Origin: Ooceraea biroi
Taxonomy: Eukaryota; Arthropoda; Insecta; Hymenoptera; Formicidae
Direction: 5' to 3'
DNA length: 64,000 nucleotides
NCBI RefSeq assembly: GCF_003672135.1
Contig: NC_039506.1
Span: 6,262,001-6,326,000, forward strand
The position numbers and the translations under genes were made by a program. Numbering within the stretch: the first letter of the stretch is position 1; each line of letters starts with the position of its first letter. This document shows, piece by piece, positions 1 to 10,811 of this stretch. The notes under the pieces were generated by a model. It made no database searches and was not told the DNA's origin. It worked only from the letters and a program-made list of their open reading frames with translations.

Positions 1-334
1 ATGTGCGACGCGAGCGCACGGAAATAGAAAAATATTTCATCCGACAAAATAAATAAAGGAAACTACAATAGTGAATAAACGATGAGTTTCGGAGAAGAGT
101 TACATGTTTTAAACATGTATGTATTTGCTTAACATGCATTTTCGATGCGGTACTGTGCTAAAGAGACTAAAAAAAAAATTAAAAAGAAAGAGAGAAACAT
201 GATGTATGCATCTTCCAAAATATAATGTTTCTCATATAAAACTCGAATGAAAAAATATGCACTATTCGATTTTATGATTTATGATGTCGCAGTACAACTG
301 CGAATACACGGAATTTTTTCGAGCACCCGACATG

Positions 335-389
<55 letters not shown>

Positions 390-1028
390 TGTGTGGTTTA
401 TCGCCGCGTGATAAAGGGCAATCTAAGTGATGAGGGAGGAGAAAGAGTAAAATGGAAACGCGGTAAACGCGGCGGGAAAAGATAGGAGGCGAATATTTGC
501 GGTTCGAGTGATACTGTAAAGAGTGCAGAGTCGAGAAACGCCGCTTCTACCATGAGCTGAATTGAAGCTGAACACTATGAGGATGACCGCGCGCTCGCGA
601 AACAATTACGGCGAAGCATATTGCGGGATTGCGAGGCGTGTTTGGCCCTTTGATAACGCGAGCCCCGGGATTTATGATAGTTTCACGGCCCTAAACCTAG
701 CACTTTTCAATGTTGCACGTCGCAGCGGACGCGCTCGCACGAGTAATTCTACGTTCTAAATAATTAGGGCGTAATAATCCATGGGCATGTGAATATCTTA
801 CTTCCGCGGCCATCGCTGGCATTTAAGCGTAGTTAAGGGATCACACACGGTGCGGTCCATGAATTCGGAGACTGATATTTTTATGGCCATTTTAATGGCG
901 GTATATAGCCATTTCTGTTTAAATTATGTTCTCATAATCTTTGTCTAAATGTACGAATAATTTAATTGTCAACGGTGAACTGATCTCGCATACGTTACTG
1001 TTTGTATTTTTTAAGTGTTTTTATAGAT
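1..1028. other. No gene seen
   Basis: AT-rich DNA with the TG microsatellite and short ORFs that look like chance. It may contain the lost left end of the transposase remnant that follows. Confidence 0.5.
338..395. repeat. TG microsatellite
   Basis: About 28 TG units with one interruption (TA near 383). Confidence 0.97.
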
Positions 1029-1473
1029 TCGAAAGAAGAGCAATGTGTTGCGATCAAGTTTTTAAAGCTAGTTTATCTGTAAAAAAAAGTTTGGAAATGG
1101 TTAGTAGAAAAAGCTTATGGTGAAAAGGCATTAGCTCAAGTAAACGTCTTTTCGATCAAGAAAATTGCGGTTTCAAGAGTTGCGAGTAAAAACAGTGCTC
1201 ATGACTTTTCTCGATAGTCAGGGAGTAATACACAAAAAGTTTGTGCCAGAAGGTACGAAGATAAATGCAGAATATTACAAGAATGTAATGAATCATCTGA
1301 TTAAATGGACACAACACATTCGTAGTTTTGCATTTGCAATATGTAAGTTTTTTATTTTGTACAACGCGCCAGCTCATTCAATAGCGATTGTACGACAGTT
1401 TTTAGCTCAAAAACAAATCGTAATATTAAATCACTCATCACCCCCTTGTAAAACGGAAGAAAACGATTCCTAA
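1029..1473 (+). pseudogene. Decayed mariner-type transposase (second subfamily), internally deleted
   Basis: The N-terminal part reads ERRAMCCDQVFKASLSVKKS and LEMV; after a one-base frame change it continues EKAYGEKALAQVNVFS, matching the first helix-turn-helix of mariner-type transposases. The sequence then jumps to the catalytic part, LRVKTVLMTFLDSQGVIHKK, FVPEGTKINAEYY and FILYNAPAHS. The middle (including the first catalytic Asp region) is missing, and the second catalytic Asp is lost (usual HDNAPAH is YNAPAH). It belongs to a different subfamily from the copy at 49.5 kb. I could not find its terminal repeats. Confidence 0.75.
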
Positions 1474-2296
1474 TGGAAAGATCAATGGATTATCGATGGA
1501 TTACTGCGATCATTACATATTGCTTGTGGGGTCGGTCTATTAATTCCGTGATTTATTAATTCGCGTAATTCGATCCAAGATCTCCACTAGTTTTGTGTCA
1601 TTCTAATGGTCCGCCATATGCAAGTATTTCATTGCTGCGCGAGGAGAAGACCGAGAACGCACACGATGATTAGAAAACTATCTTCCTTTATCGACTTATA
1701 AAGTTGTCTAATATCTTTTGTCTACGATGTTTTGGCGACTTAATAAAAGCATAATGAAAGTGCTCAGGAAACCGGATTGTGGATGAGAACAGCCAATGTG
1801 AAAAATAGCGACGCGTACTCTGACATTTATTATCCCAACGTGCCGTTCTCACGCAAATGACTACGTACGCATTGGACGTCGACGAAACTTACCGTCGTAA
1901 GCTCGCATCTAAACGCGCGGCCATTGCGGCAAGAAGTTTCACGTGGGTTCGGTGAAATTGTCCCCGAAAGACAATTTATACCTGTCCGGGCGTCCGTGCG
2001 ACGTAAAAATATCTCTAACCATCTTCCTCGATCCTTCTCTATTCCCCTAAAAGGAAGAGGAAATCTCTCATTCTGTATTTTTTAAAGGAGATTTGACATT
2101 TGATAAATATACATTGATATTATTCAGATTAATCTTCATAAAATTCTTTTTAATCATGCGATATGGAATCATGTTACGAATTACTCAGATATCTAAACTT
2201 GTACATGTGCTTTTTTTAATTTATCTGATCAACTATTAGAAAGATTGAAAAATGTCTCTTTTAATTTATAGATTTTAGATACATTTTTCTACAACA

Positions 2297-2301
<5 letters not shown>

Positions 2302-2328
<27 letters not shown>
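2302..2328. repeat. TC microsatellite
   Basis: About 13 perfect TC units in AT-rich DNA. Confidence 0.95.
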
Positions 2329-3241
2329 AGTGAGCAATTTGACGTCTACGTATATTATTATAAAAGAGAGGCTTTCTACTATAAAATTCCATAAAATAAG
2401 GATCAAGTATCGCGCGCCTTCAGGTGCACTCGACGCCTTCTACTGCATATTTACAAGGCAAAGTATTACGTTGCAAATTACTCAGTTCTCGCGCGAATCT
2501 ATCTTCAGCATAATATACATTTTCCTCGTTCCATCATTTCAATAACGGATATATGACGATCGTGTAGGCTGTGTGAATTGCACAGCTGCGTTTAGACACG
2601 ACGATTATATACCGAAGGAAGGGTAGTCTCGACGCGTATACAGCTGAGAAATCGCGCGATATTCTATTCGCGCTCGTCCTCGAGGATCCTAGGGAGCTAT
2701 TTGGCCGTATCAGACGGAGGCAGATTTCTTTTCTCCAGATTTCCCCTCCCCTCCTCACGTAGAAGAGATTCGTCTCTCACGCTCGGCGAGATCCGTATCG
2801 CGATCGAGAGATCCAGATAGATTCCTCGCATCCTCGCCCGCGTCATCGGTCCGCTGGCATGGAAATACGAGGCTTCTTCTTCCATTGAGCATATAAGAAT
2901 TCCACATACACGAATGTGTGCATCGTAATTTAAGACTCGCATCCATTCGTCATAGTCGTCGGTTGTGCGCCCGTTTCACCATTCAAGAGCTGTGCGATCT
3001 CCCGAGAAGAAGCGAAACCTTGACAGTTTCTCGACGTCATCGACGTCGTCGAAGGAAAACCTATGTCAGCCAACGATCGTAATTGCTTCCGAACTCATAG
3101 TCTCGTGAGAACTCGATGCGAAAGTAGGTCTCTTAACAGTTTGTTAGAGGGAACGCGTCATTGTATCTCACTGTAATTAGATTCCAAATTTCTTCGAGCC
3201 AAGCCCGGAGGCCTCATCTAAAAAGAGAAATTTACTGAAAT

Positions 3242-3266
3242 ACACACACACACACACACACACACA
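3242..3266. repeat. AC microsatellite
   Basis: About 12 perfect AC units, 450 bp before the foldback element. Confidence 0.95.
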
Positions 3267-3720
3267 GTGCAAATACATTGTGACGATTTATACGATTTAT
3301 ACGATATACTTTTAACGCAAATTCGTCATATTCCTACTGGTTTTACTTGTCTGTCGAGATAAGCAGTACCGAGTAATCAGTGATTTAAAGAAACGTCCGT
3401 TACGGCGGAAGGAACTTGGCTTTTCGTGCACGTTTTGCGATTTCTATAAGCTATTTATCGCGTCGCGCGCAGCTCGCGATTTACGATTTCCACGGGCTAC
3501 GAATATTTTTTTTTAATGCTGCGAACCCAACATTCCTTATCATCTTCGACCGTGCGATTCTCGCTATACCTATGATAAAACGAGCGTGAGCGGCATCATC
3601 GCTAAGCAGGAAGCACTGACTAAAACCAGATTTTCTTGAAACGGGATTAAGTATTGCGCTGTTACTGAACAAACTTTCCCAGCGTGAACTTTAACTGATA
3701 AAATTATTAACAGGACTTAA

Positions 3721-4442
3721 GGGGTTAGACCAGTGTGATCGACCGAAAAAAATAGGTAATATTTAAACGTGAATTGTCGGAGAAATAGAAAAGCTAGAGA
3801 CTTGCGGTTTGGCACTTTACTTAAGTACATCATAAAGGTATGAAATGTGCAAAATAAAAAAAATATTAGTTGGAATATTGTTTATTAACATATTAAGAAA
3901 AGTTGATTTTTTAAAACATAAGTAATCGGTGTCGACGATTCCGCCATATTGGATGGTCTGGAATAAAAGAAAAAATAATATTATTAAAGTATATTGTATT
4001 CTCTAAGCATTGACCAAGATTTTTTCAAAAATTTTTTTAATTTGACTGGAAAAAAATTTTTGAATTTTTGGTTCGTGTTTTTGCACCAAACTTGTTAATT
4101 CATTTATTAATATTTTGCAAACTAACAATGATATTGCAAAAATCCTCGGTCAATGCTTAGAGAATACAATATACTTTAATAATATTATTTTTTCTTTTAT
4201 TCCAGACCATCCAATATGGCGGAATCGTCGACACCGATTACTTATGTTTTAAAAAATCAACTTTTCTTAATATGTTAATAAACAATATTCCAACTAATAT
4301 TTTTTTTATTTTGCACATTTCATACCTTTATGATGTACTTAAGTAAAGTGCCAAACCGCAAGTCTCTAGCTTTTCTATTTCTCCGACAATTCACGTTTAA
4401 ATATTACCTTTTTTTTTCGGTCGATCACACTGGTCTAACCCC
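3721..4442. mobile_element. 722-bp foldback element with TTAA target duplication
   Basis: Left arm 3721 to about 4028 and right arm about 4140-4442 are near-perfect reverse complements about 300 bp long, separated by about 110 bp of AT-rich spacer. The outer ends read GGGGTTAGACCAGTGTGATC, and each is bordered by TTAA (3717-3720 and 4443-4446), the piggyBac-type target. The symmetry stops exactly at TTAA: flanks GGAC and AGGG differ, so TTAA is a duplication rather than part of the repeat. There is no ORF inside, so it is non-autonomous. Only a few differences between arms suggest recent insertion or arm-to-arm conversion. Confidence 0.85.
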
Positions 4443-4446
4443 TTAA

Positions 4447-7058
4447 AGGGCATCATGTAACGTGTCTCAGAAGCATCGGGAGTCATAAGTTTTACGATAT
4501 GGAAGTCGAATTTTAACTATCGAAAATTTCATAGGAACGTACCGCGTGTATATACATTCGCAAAGCGAGGCAAGATTCGCGGGAGTACGAGCGGCAAATT
4601 TCTTGCGCGCGGAATGCACGTCGACTTCGAAATTCACGGACGTAACGTGCGATCGATAGCACAAGCTCCTTGAATACCGTAAAGGGCTGTTCTCGAAAGT
4701 GTAACGCACTAGGGTGATGAAAAGCGTCTTGGTCGTCTCGGCTGAGGTGCGACGTCGCGCAATATTGCTCACCTTGCGTTTTAGCAGCAATCAAGATTAT
4801 CGGGGGAAAAGAACGGTTTTTAGGTCGATCGGATAAAGATTCACCATGCTATTACGCCGCGTGAAAAAATTCGTCGGGAAGATTTCCGTCGTCCTGCCAA
4901 TCGCGTGAACTGCCAAGGATTATCGTGCTCGCGTTCGCCAAAAGCGGCTTTCGAATTCGTCGGGAAATACCGACCCGGTATTATTCAACTTCCGTCGCAG
5001 TAATTCTTCTTTTCTGGTCGCGCATAGCAGCGTTACTGGATATTCTCCGTCAGACTTCAAGCATCTATTATTCACGATCTCAAGCAGACAAAGTTTTATG
5101 AATATGTTTCCGGATTCACGGAAGATTATAACTGTAGTTAAAAATTTAGTGTTTAATATCTTCTTGCAGCAACAGAAACGATGAAAATAGTAGCAATACT
5201 GAACTCATGTCATTATTAAACATAATTAAATGAATAAATTTACAAATAGCGCCTTATTTACTTTCTGACACACATTTATTCATTTAATTAATTAATTAAT
5301 TAAAACTCTGGTATAATTTCGTGTGTTTTCTTTTTATGAAACCGCAGTCATCTTTCTACCCACTTAAAATAATCACATAAATAAACTCGACTGAACTTTA
5401 TTAAAACTCGAGCATATTTCCGAAAAATGCTTATTTTGCACAGTGCACGAGTCGAATGAAATCCTACAAGTTCGTACAATCATTTGTTTCTGAAGTCTGT
5501 TTTCATCTGTTTTTTTAAACAAATACTGTGAACAACGGTGTAATTAATACTGCGATTCGAGAACACTGGTTAAGTGGTCGAGGTTTCGCGAGGTTGCACG
5601 AAGGTTCAACGTTTGCGTGCAATGGAGGGTGTAGCAGCAGGGTCGAAACGTGCACAAGCCATTTACGTATAGTTACGAACATTCATTTTCTTTGCTCTAT
5701 ACTTCAAACTGACGAGGCTATCTTGGCGGAGCGAGGAAAGTAAAGTTTACGGACAGGATTCCAGCCGTAGCCGCCCAAGAGATTTTGCTCGTTCCGACTC
5801 GAGGGGAGCCCTTGAAAATGGCCTGCTACGACTTGCAGATTTCTTGGCGGTGCTCCGCGCCGTATATTAGCATCGAATTAGGCGGGCCGATTAATGTTTG
5901 GCATGTTCGCGCGATCGAGAATCTCTTCGCTCCACAGTTTGCTACCGTTTTTTTGGTCAACGATTAGATGACGCGGTGTTCCGCGAGCTGGAAGTTTGCG
6001 TGAGCCTCCTAAATTACATCCATAATCAACAACCTCGAATCGTGTTATCGCGTAATAACGCGGTTCAGTTTCTGACAGTTTCTGAATCGCACTAACACGC
6101 GGTTTCGTGCCTTTCGAAATTCATCCTTTGAAAATTCCGTAATTTGCGACGAGCAAATTAGTGCGATTACGGTCTTGTACTATTTTTCTACGTTAATGCT
6201 TTTTTTATTTTAGAACTCTTCTTCTAGTTAGATGAACCAACAAATAGCGGCCAAGCGTTGACTCCCCATACGTATTCCAATTGATTTTCATGCAAAGGAA
6301 AACTAAATGCTCAGTAACATCGTCTTCTCTCCGATATTTTACATTGCTCTGCACGTTCCTCGCGTTCGCGACGCGCGACGCGCAAATCTCTCTGCGGACG
6401 AGACGATTAAAGTTTCGAGCGCGCGGCATTCATAAATGACGTCTCGGGACACTCGAAACTCTCGCGGAATTCCGTCGGGAGATCCGCGCCCCGTCTTCCA
6501 ACCCCATCGGGGGCAACCCCCGCGAAATTCCGCGTCGGCATGCGGCGCACGGTTGTTCCGACTTCGCCGCAAGATTGCCGAACTTTAGTCACGCTCGTCT
6601 GCGACAGGAGAGATGATGCTGCACTCTCCTAACACACGCTCGCGTGCCGTAAATTCCACCTTTTGTTTCTCACTTCTTTATTGTGAGAATAGACGTCCGG
6701 ATAAAGCACAATGGCTGGCGAAAAATTAGCTACTACTATTAGTAATGAAAAATTGTTTCGATTTTTTTAGAAGAGGATAACAGCTAGATAAATAATCGCA
6801 CAACACTGCCGATTTAAAGCCGAATACTAAAGAATTTGGTAAATGTTAAGATTAGCGACTAGGACATGGTTTTGACTAACTTGCAAACAGTTTTAGCTCT
6901 CGCTCATTGTTTATTGAAAAACTATGAACAATTAAAGATGGTAAAGTCGCCCCTAATTTTAACAGTTACCAAAAATTTAATAACTTAGTATACAATTGAT
7001 ATAATAAATCTGCTTGGGTATTGATTTTTCGTATATACATTGCAGACTAACAAGTTTA
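4447..7058. other. No gene seen
   Basis: There are ORFs up to about 107 codons on both strands, but most lack ATG starts and none has recognisable motifs. A CpG-rich island lies around 6340-6600. Confidence 0.5.
5285..5302. repeat. ATTA tetranucleotide repeat
   Basis: Four to five tandem ATTA units in an AT-rich stretch. Confidence 0.8.
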
Positions 7059-7310
7059 TCAGATCGACTGCGAGTTCAATCGCGAAGACTTGCGAGCCAG
7101 AGCTTCTAATTGAAATAGATGTGGTCCCAATCGTTTTCTGCTCTCAATGCATCTATCAAGTACTTCCCGAAGTTGGCAAGCATGATCGACTAGATTTGTG
7201 TATTGTTTTCCCTCGCTTACGTCATCTGATTCTGGATCGCTATTGCCACAAAATATGAAACAACATTTTTCTTTTACAGACGGAGACATTTGTGATGAGA
7301 AGAAATTCAT
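7059..7310 (-). CDS. Unrecognised cysteine-containing ORF (83 aa), possibly transposon-derived
   Basis: ATG at 7310-7308 opens an 83-residue frame with a CCFIFCGN motif near residue 16, an acidic stretch NSDPESDDVSEGKQYTNLVD, then HACQLREVLDRCIESRKRLG. Cys/His spacing hints at a small zinc-binding fold of the kind seen in insect transposon or zinc-finger gene first exons, but this is a guess. It is surrounded by AT-rich DNA and no neighbouring exon was found. Confidence 0.3.
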   Translation of the reverse strand: MNFFSSQMSPSVKEKCCFIFCGNSDPESDDVSEGKQYTNLVDHACQLREVLDRCIESRKRLGPHLFQLEALARKSSRLNSQSI

Positions 7311-8469
7311 TGACGCGCGAATATATAAATAAGCTATAATTCTTTTGAAATTTACCGTTAAATTGGTTTAAAATTCAATATGTAAACAAATAGTCATATA
7401 TTTCTTACTTATTTTATAGAAAGTTGCAAACTTATTCAAAAACGATCGAGCGGCTTATCATTGCGTTTATATTATATTATACACGAGTTTAGTATATTAA
7501 AAATCATACCTTAATCGTACCTTAAAATAATAAGAAAAGAGTTAAAGGAAATATTTAAGAGTAAAGATATGACTCTGGAGAAATAAATGCACAAGCGAAA
7601 TTCAAAAATGTGACGGAGAAAATGTTTGCAAAACAACACGATCAAGTTCTGCAATAAATGAAATTGTGACACGATATTTTCCGCTGGCAAGTGGAATTCC
7701 ACGCCGTTTGATATTCACTTATGGATGGTAAACATTTCGCGATTGCAAACTTTACGATTGCGATATGCACGGTTTATGAGGAGTAAATCAATTAATAAAT
7801 TTCATCTCGGTAGCCTGAAGCGATTGGCCAAATTTAATTATTGACTCGAAAGGGTACGAAATTGCGATCACCGGAAATGAATAAATATCCGGTCAGAAGA
7901 ACGTACAGATCAGTCCTCCTGCAAATCAGTCTGCCTTGACCCTTATTTTGTTAGATGAATGCAAACGCCGCGTTTTCAAGTGTAACACGATGAAAAATTG
8001 TATCCGGCTCGGTTATTGCGCTAAGAAGTATTTCCTTTGTGTTGCGTTCGATTTATTCACACGTAATGAAGTTCTTCAGCAGCTCTTTCAAGATAAAAAT
8101 CTTTTTTCGAGATTCTTATTCGAAATAAAAACTTATATCTAATATCTCTATAATATAGTTATACATATATAATATAGTTATATAATATAGTTTATACTAC
8201 AGAGACACATAATATAATACAATATTGGCAATAATATTGCTCTCAGGATTTATGGCTAAAATAATCTTTTTTTTTCTCCGCTGGAAAAACGATCGAAGCC
8301 GAATGTTAGTCTACGATTAACGCCAATTATGAAGCCATGATAAATACTTAAATTGGACGAACATCATCTTATATTACCGTCTATTTCGCGTTCAAAAATT
8401 GACCCAAAGGCAACGCGCAATGATCGAGTGCGAGTGCCACACGCAGCCGACGTTTATGACGTTTGATGA

Positions 8470-8759
8470 ATGGTCGACTTACTGAGTTGAGAGTGCGAGA
8501 TTATTACGTGCGTTTTGATTGTTCGCCGTGTTCGCGGGCGCTTTATGGTCACAATAATACCGTACGGTCTCACTTTCTTAGGCGCGAAATTACGCGTCGA
8601 TTTCGCTTAATGAGCGAGTGCGCCGTGCCGTGTTCGTGTTCGCGTTCACGATCGCGTTTTGCGCACTCGCCGAGTTCGCGTGGCCGGGAGAGAAGCGCGC
8701 GAGAACCGCTTACGCAACTCGCCAGGGAGCGAGGGGAAAACCGGAAGTGCTCGGTCAAG
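8470..8759 (+). other. CpG-rich candidate 5' exon ending at a strong donor
   Basis: A CpG-dense stretch, open in more than one frame, ends at CAAG|GTAAGA (8759/8760). One frame without ATG reads a signal-peptide-like AVFVFAFTIAFCALAEFAWP; another starts at ATG 8610 with a Ser/Arg-rich run. Neither is convincing as protein, so it is best read as a possible 5' exon or promoter island. Confidence 0.22.
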
Positions 8760-9369
8760 GTAAGACGTTGCCTCCTATCCAGCGCGAGTGCACGGTTATA
8801 CCGACCTGCGGTTTTCCGCGATAGCCTCCTCCGTCGTCTTCCTCGCACTATCGAGAATGCAACTCATGAGACGCCATGCGAGCCCAGAAGCGTCTTAAAA
8901 GTAAAAGTATCGGGTACCGATAGTGCTGAGAAGCCGCGAGGAGTAGTTTCGAAGCATCCATATCGATATTTTTACGGTGGCAACTGCGTAAAAGCAACGG
9001 GTAATGACGTCCTCAAACTTTTCCCAAAGGCGGAATGCGCTGCCGCGCTCGAATGCACGCTCACAAATTGAAAAGCAGATACCACGAAAATGTCACAAAG
9101 TTCAAAGGTATAAAGCTTTAAAAGGTAAAAGAAATTCGAGACAAAGTTGGGGATTTAATCGTTTATCTACATGATGCTTCACGTTTTTGCTGCACTTTTG
9201 ATTGCCATTGCGAGCATATCACATTAGTTGGACGAAGTCCCACACACAGGATGCTTTTCTCAACGACGAAATGGACATTCCATTGCTGCTCGACTTGTGA
9301 CCTTCAACGGGATTTTCTTAGCGTGCGTTTGACGTGCTAGGATGATTTGCCGATCGATGAAATTCCTTT

Positions 9370-9660
9370 TCAGTTCTTCAGGTAAATCTCGGTCAGTTTC
9401 ACCGGTCTCCGCGTGATCGTAATGACACGATGCTTCTTGGGCCGATGTGTTATAATATAATAGATACGCTTCGGTTGGGCCTCCGACAGAGCCATCGCTT
9501 GCGTGGAATACCATGAAGAAAAAATGATCCCAAGTACACACAAGATGGAAGTAAAAATGCACAGATGCATGCTGCACCGGTTATCGTTTTCCAGCGAAAC
9601 AATTTCGGGCGATTGCAGCGGATGCGCGTTGCAGCGGCCTTTTGTAACTTCGCAATCCAT
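9370..9660 (-). CDS. Unrecognised small membrane protein ORF (96 aa)
   Basis: ATG at 9660-9658 opens a 96-residue frame ending TGA. Codon choice looks coding (many CTG, AAG, GAG and CGG/CGT codons), unlike the AT-rich surroundings. Residues about 32-50 (HLCIFTSILCVLGIIFSSW) form one hydrophobic segment. The C-terminal third is strongly basic (PKRIYYIITHRPKKHRVITI, TRRPVKLTEI). A TATAATTT lies about 65 bp upstream on the same strand, so a single-exon gene is possible. The base before -2 is T, a weak start context, and a polypyrimidine run precedes the ATG, so it could instead be the last exon of a longer gene. I do not recognise the family. Confidence 0.45.
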   Translation of the reverse strand: MDCEVTKGRCNAHPLQSPEIVSLENDNRCSMHLCIFTSILCVLGIIFSSWYSTQAMALSEAQPKRIYYIITHRPKKHRVITITRRPVKLTEIYLKN

Positions 9661-10700
9661 AAAAAAAAAGGCACGAGGTTGCGAGACAGAACAATATTGC
9701 GGATTACGAACGCCGTAAAAAAATTATAGAGAGCGCAAATGTTTCCGATAACGTACCTACCGCGACATCGGAGTTGACGTTATCGTTGCAGCCGCGCCTA
9801 AAAACGTGCAGACTGACTCGAATCTCTCAAGGCTGCAGATATTGATGGTTTTTCGCTATCGCGTTCCTCGGGTGTAACGTAATTTCCATTCCCGGAGACG
9901 TGACTACACGCGTCCGTCTGTATTCGGTTTGAGCTATTGTATAATCCAACATTCGGGAATTTGCATAGAAACAACCGGAGCTGGCACGTTACAAAAATGC
10001 AGGTAGAAAGGACGAAGAACAAGGCAATCTTGCTCGATTACGCTTCGCCCTGATCAGCGTGATCGCGACTTTAAGTAAACGAGGTGGACCTCGGCTAATA
10101 GTTTCTATGCTGATCCCGACATTCGTTCCTCGATTAACTCATTACCGGGGAACGAGATCGCAGAAATAACTGTGTGTTGGGTCCCCTTAACAATCGAAAT
10201 TGTTATAGACTTTTATGAAAATGAAAAGAATTATGCGAAGGATGTTACATCCGATTCTAAGTTCAGCAGAATCTCGATATAAGCTTCACTCGATATTACC
10301 CTTTGTGTATATTCTTATCAATATTAATATTATCTTTTTCATATTAATAATTATATTAATAGAAGTAAAGCTACAACCTCTATTATATATATGTATTATG
10401 TTTCTTTTTTCTTCAAGATCAGCGATTATTACTTTATAAAAACAGGGTGAAGATGTGTGTTAACAATATTGAAAATACATTGTAAATAACTTTCATACTA
10501 TTCAAATATTCACTATTAAATATTTGATACTATTATTGGAGATAGGCTAAGCGGATAAGAAAGTTGTGAAGCAGAAAATTATTTTGTATGCAAAGATTAG
10601 GAGGATTATATATGCTTGTAGTTTATAGGACAGCACTAGAAGATTGATTTCGGGATTAAAGAAGTTATTCGAGAGTTTTTGAATGTAGTTTTGTATGGTA

Positions 10701-10811
10701 TTGGATTGAAACATATATTCGTTTTTTTTAATAGTTTTAATAACGAATATATATTACAGCCCATGTCATTAAAAATACTAAAAAACAAGGTGAAATACGT
10801 TACAACCTAAT
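10701..10811. repeat. Palindromic MITE family copy 1
   Basis: It starts TTGGATTGAAACATATATTC and ends GTTACAACCTAAT. The ends are inverted copies of TTGGGTTGTAAC..., and the centre carries an extra TAACGAATATATATTACAGC unit. It is 111 bp with no coding potential. Confidence 0.7.

Larger units (their letters stand above)
1474..3716. other. No gene seen
   Basis: Mixed AT-rich and CpG-rich DNA with two microsatellites. Overlapping open frames on the minus strand at 2534-2946 are in CpG-rich sequence and show no protein-like pattern. Confidence 0.5.

Noticed and set aside
509..520. GGTTCGAGT resembling a tRNA B-box
   Set aside because: No matching A-box or cloverleaf could be drawn around it.
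8463..9071. 202-codon plus-strand ORF
   Set aside because: Low-complexity Arg/Ser composition, runs across a strong splice donor at 8759 and has no motif; treated only as a possible 5' exon.
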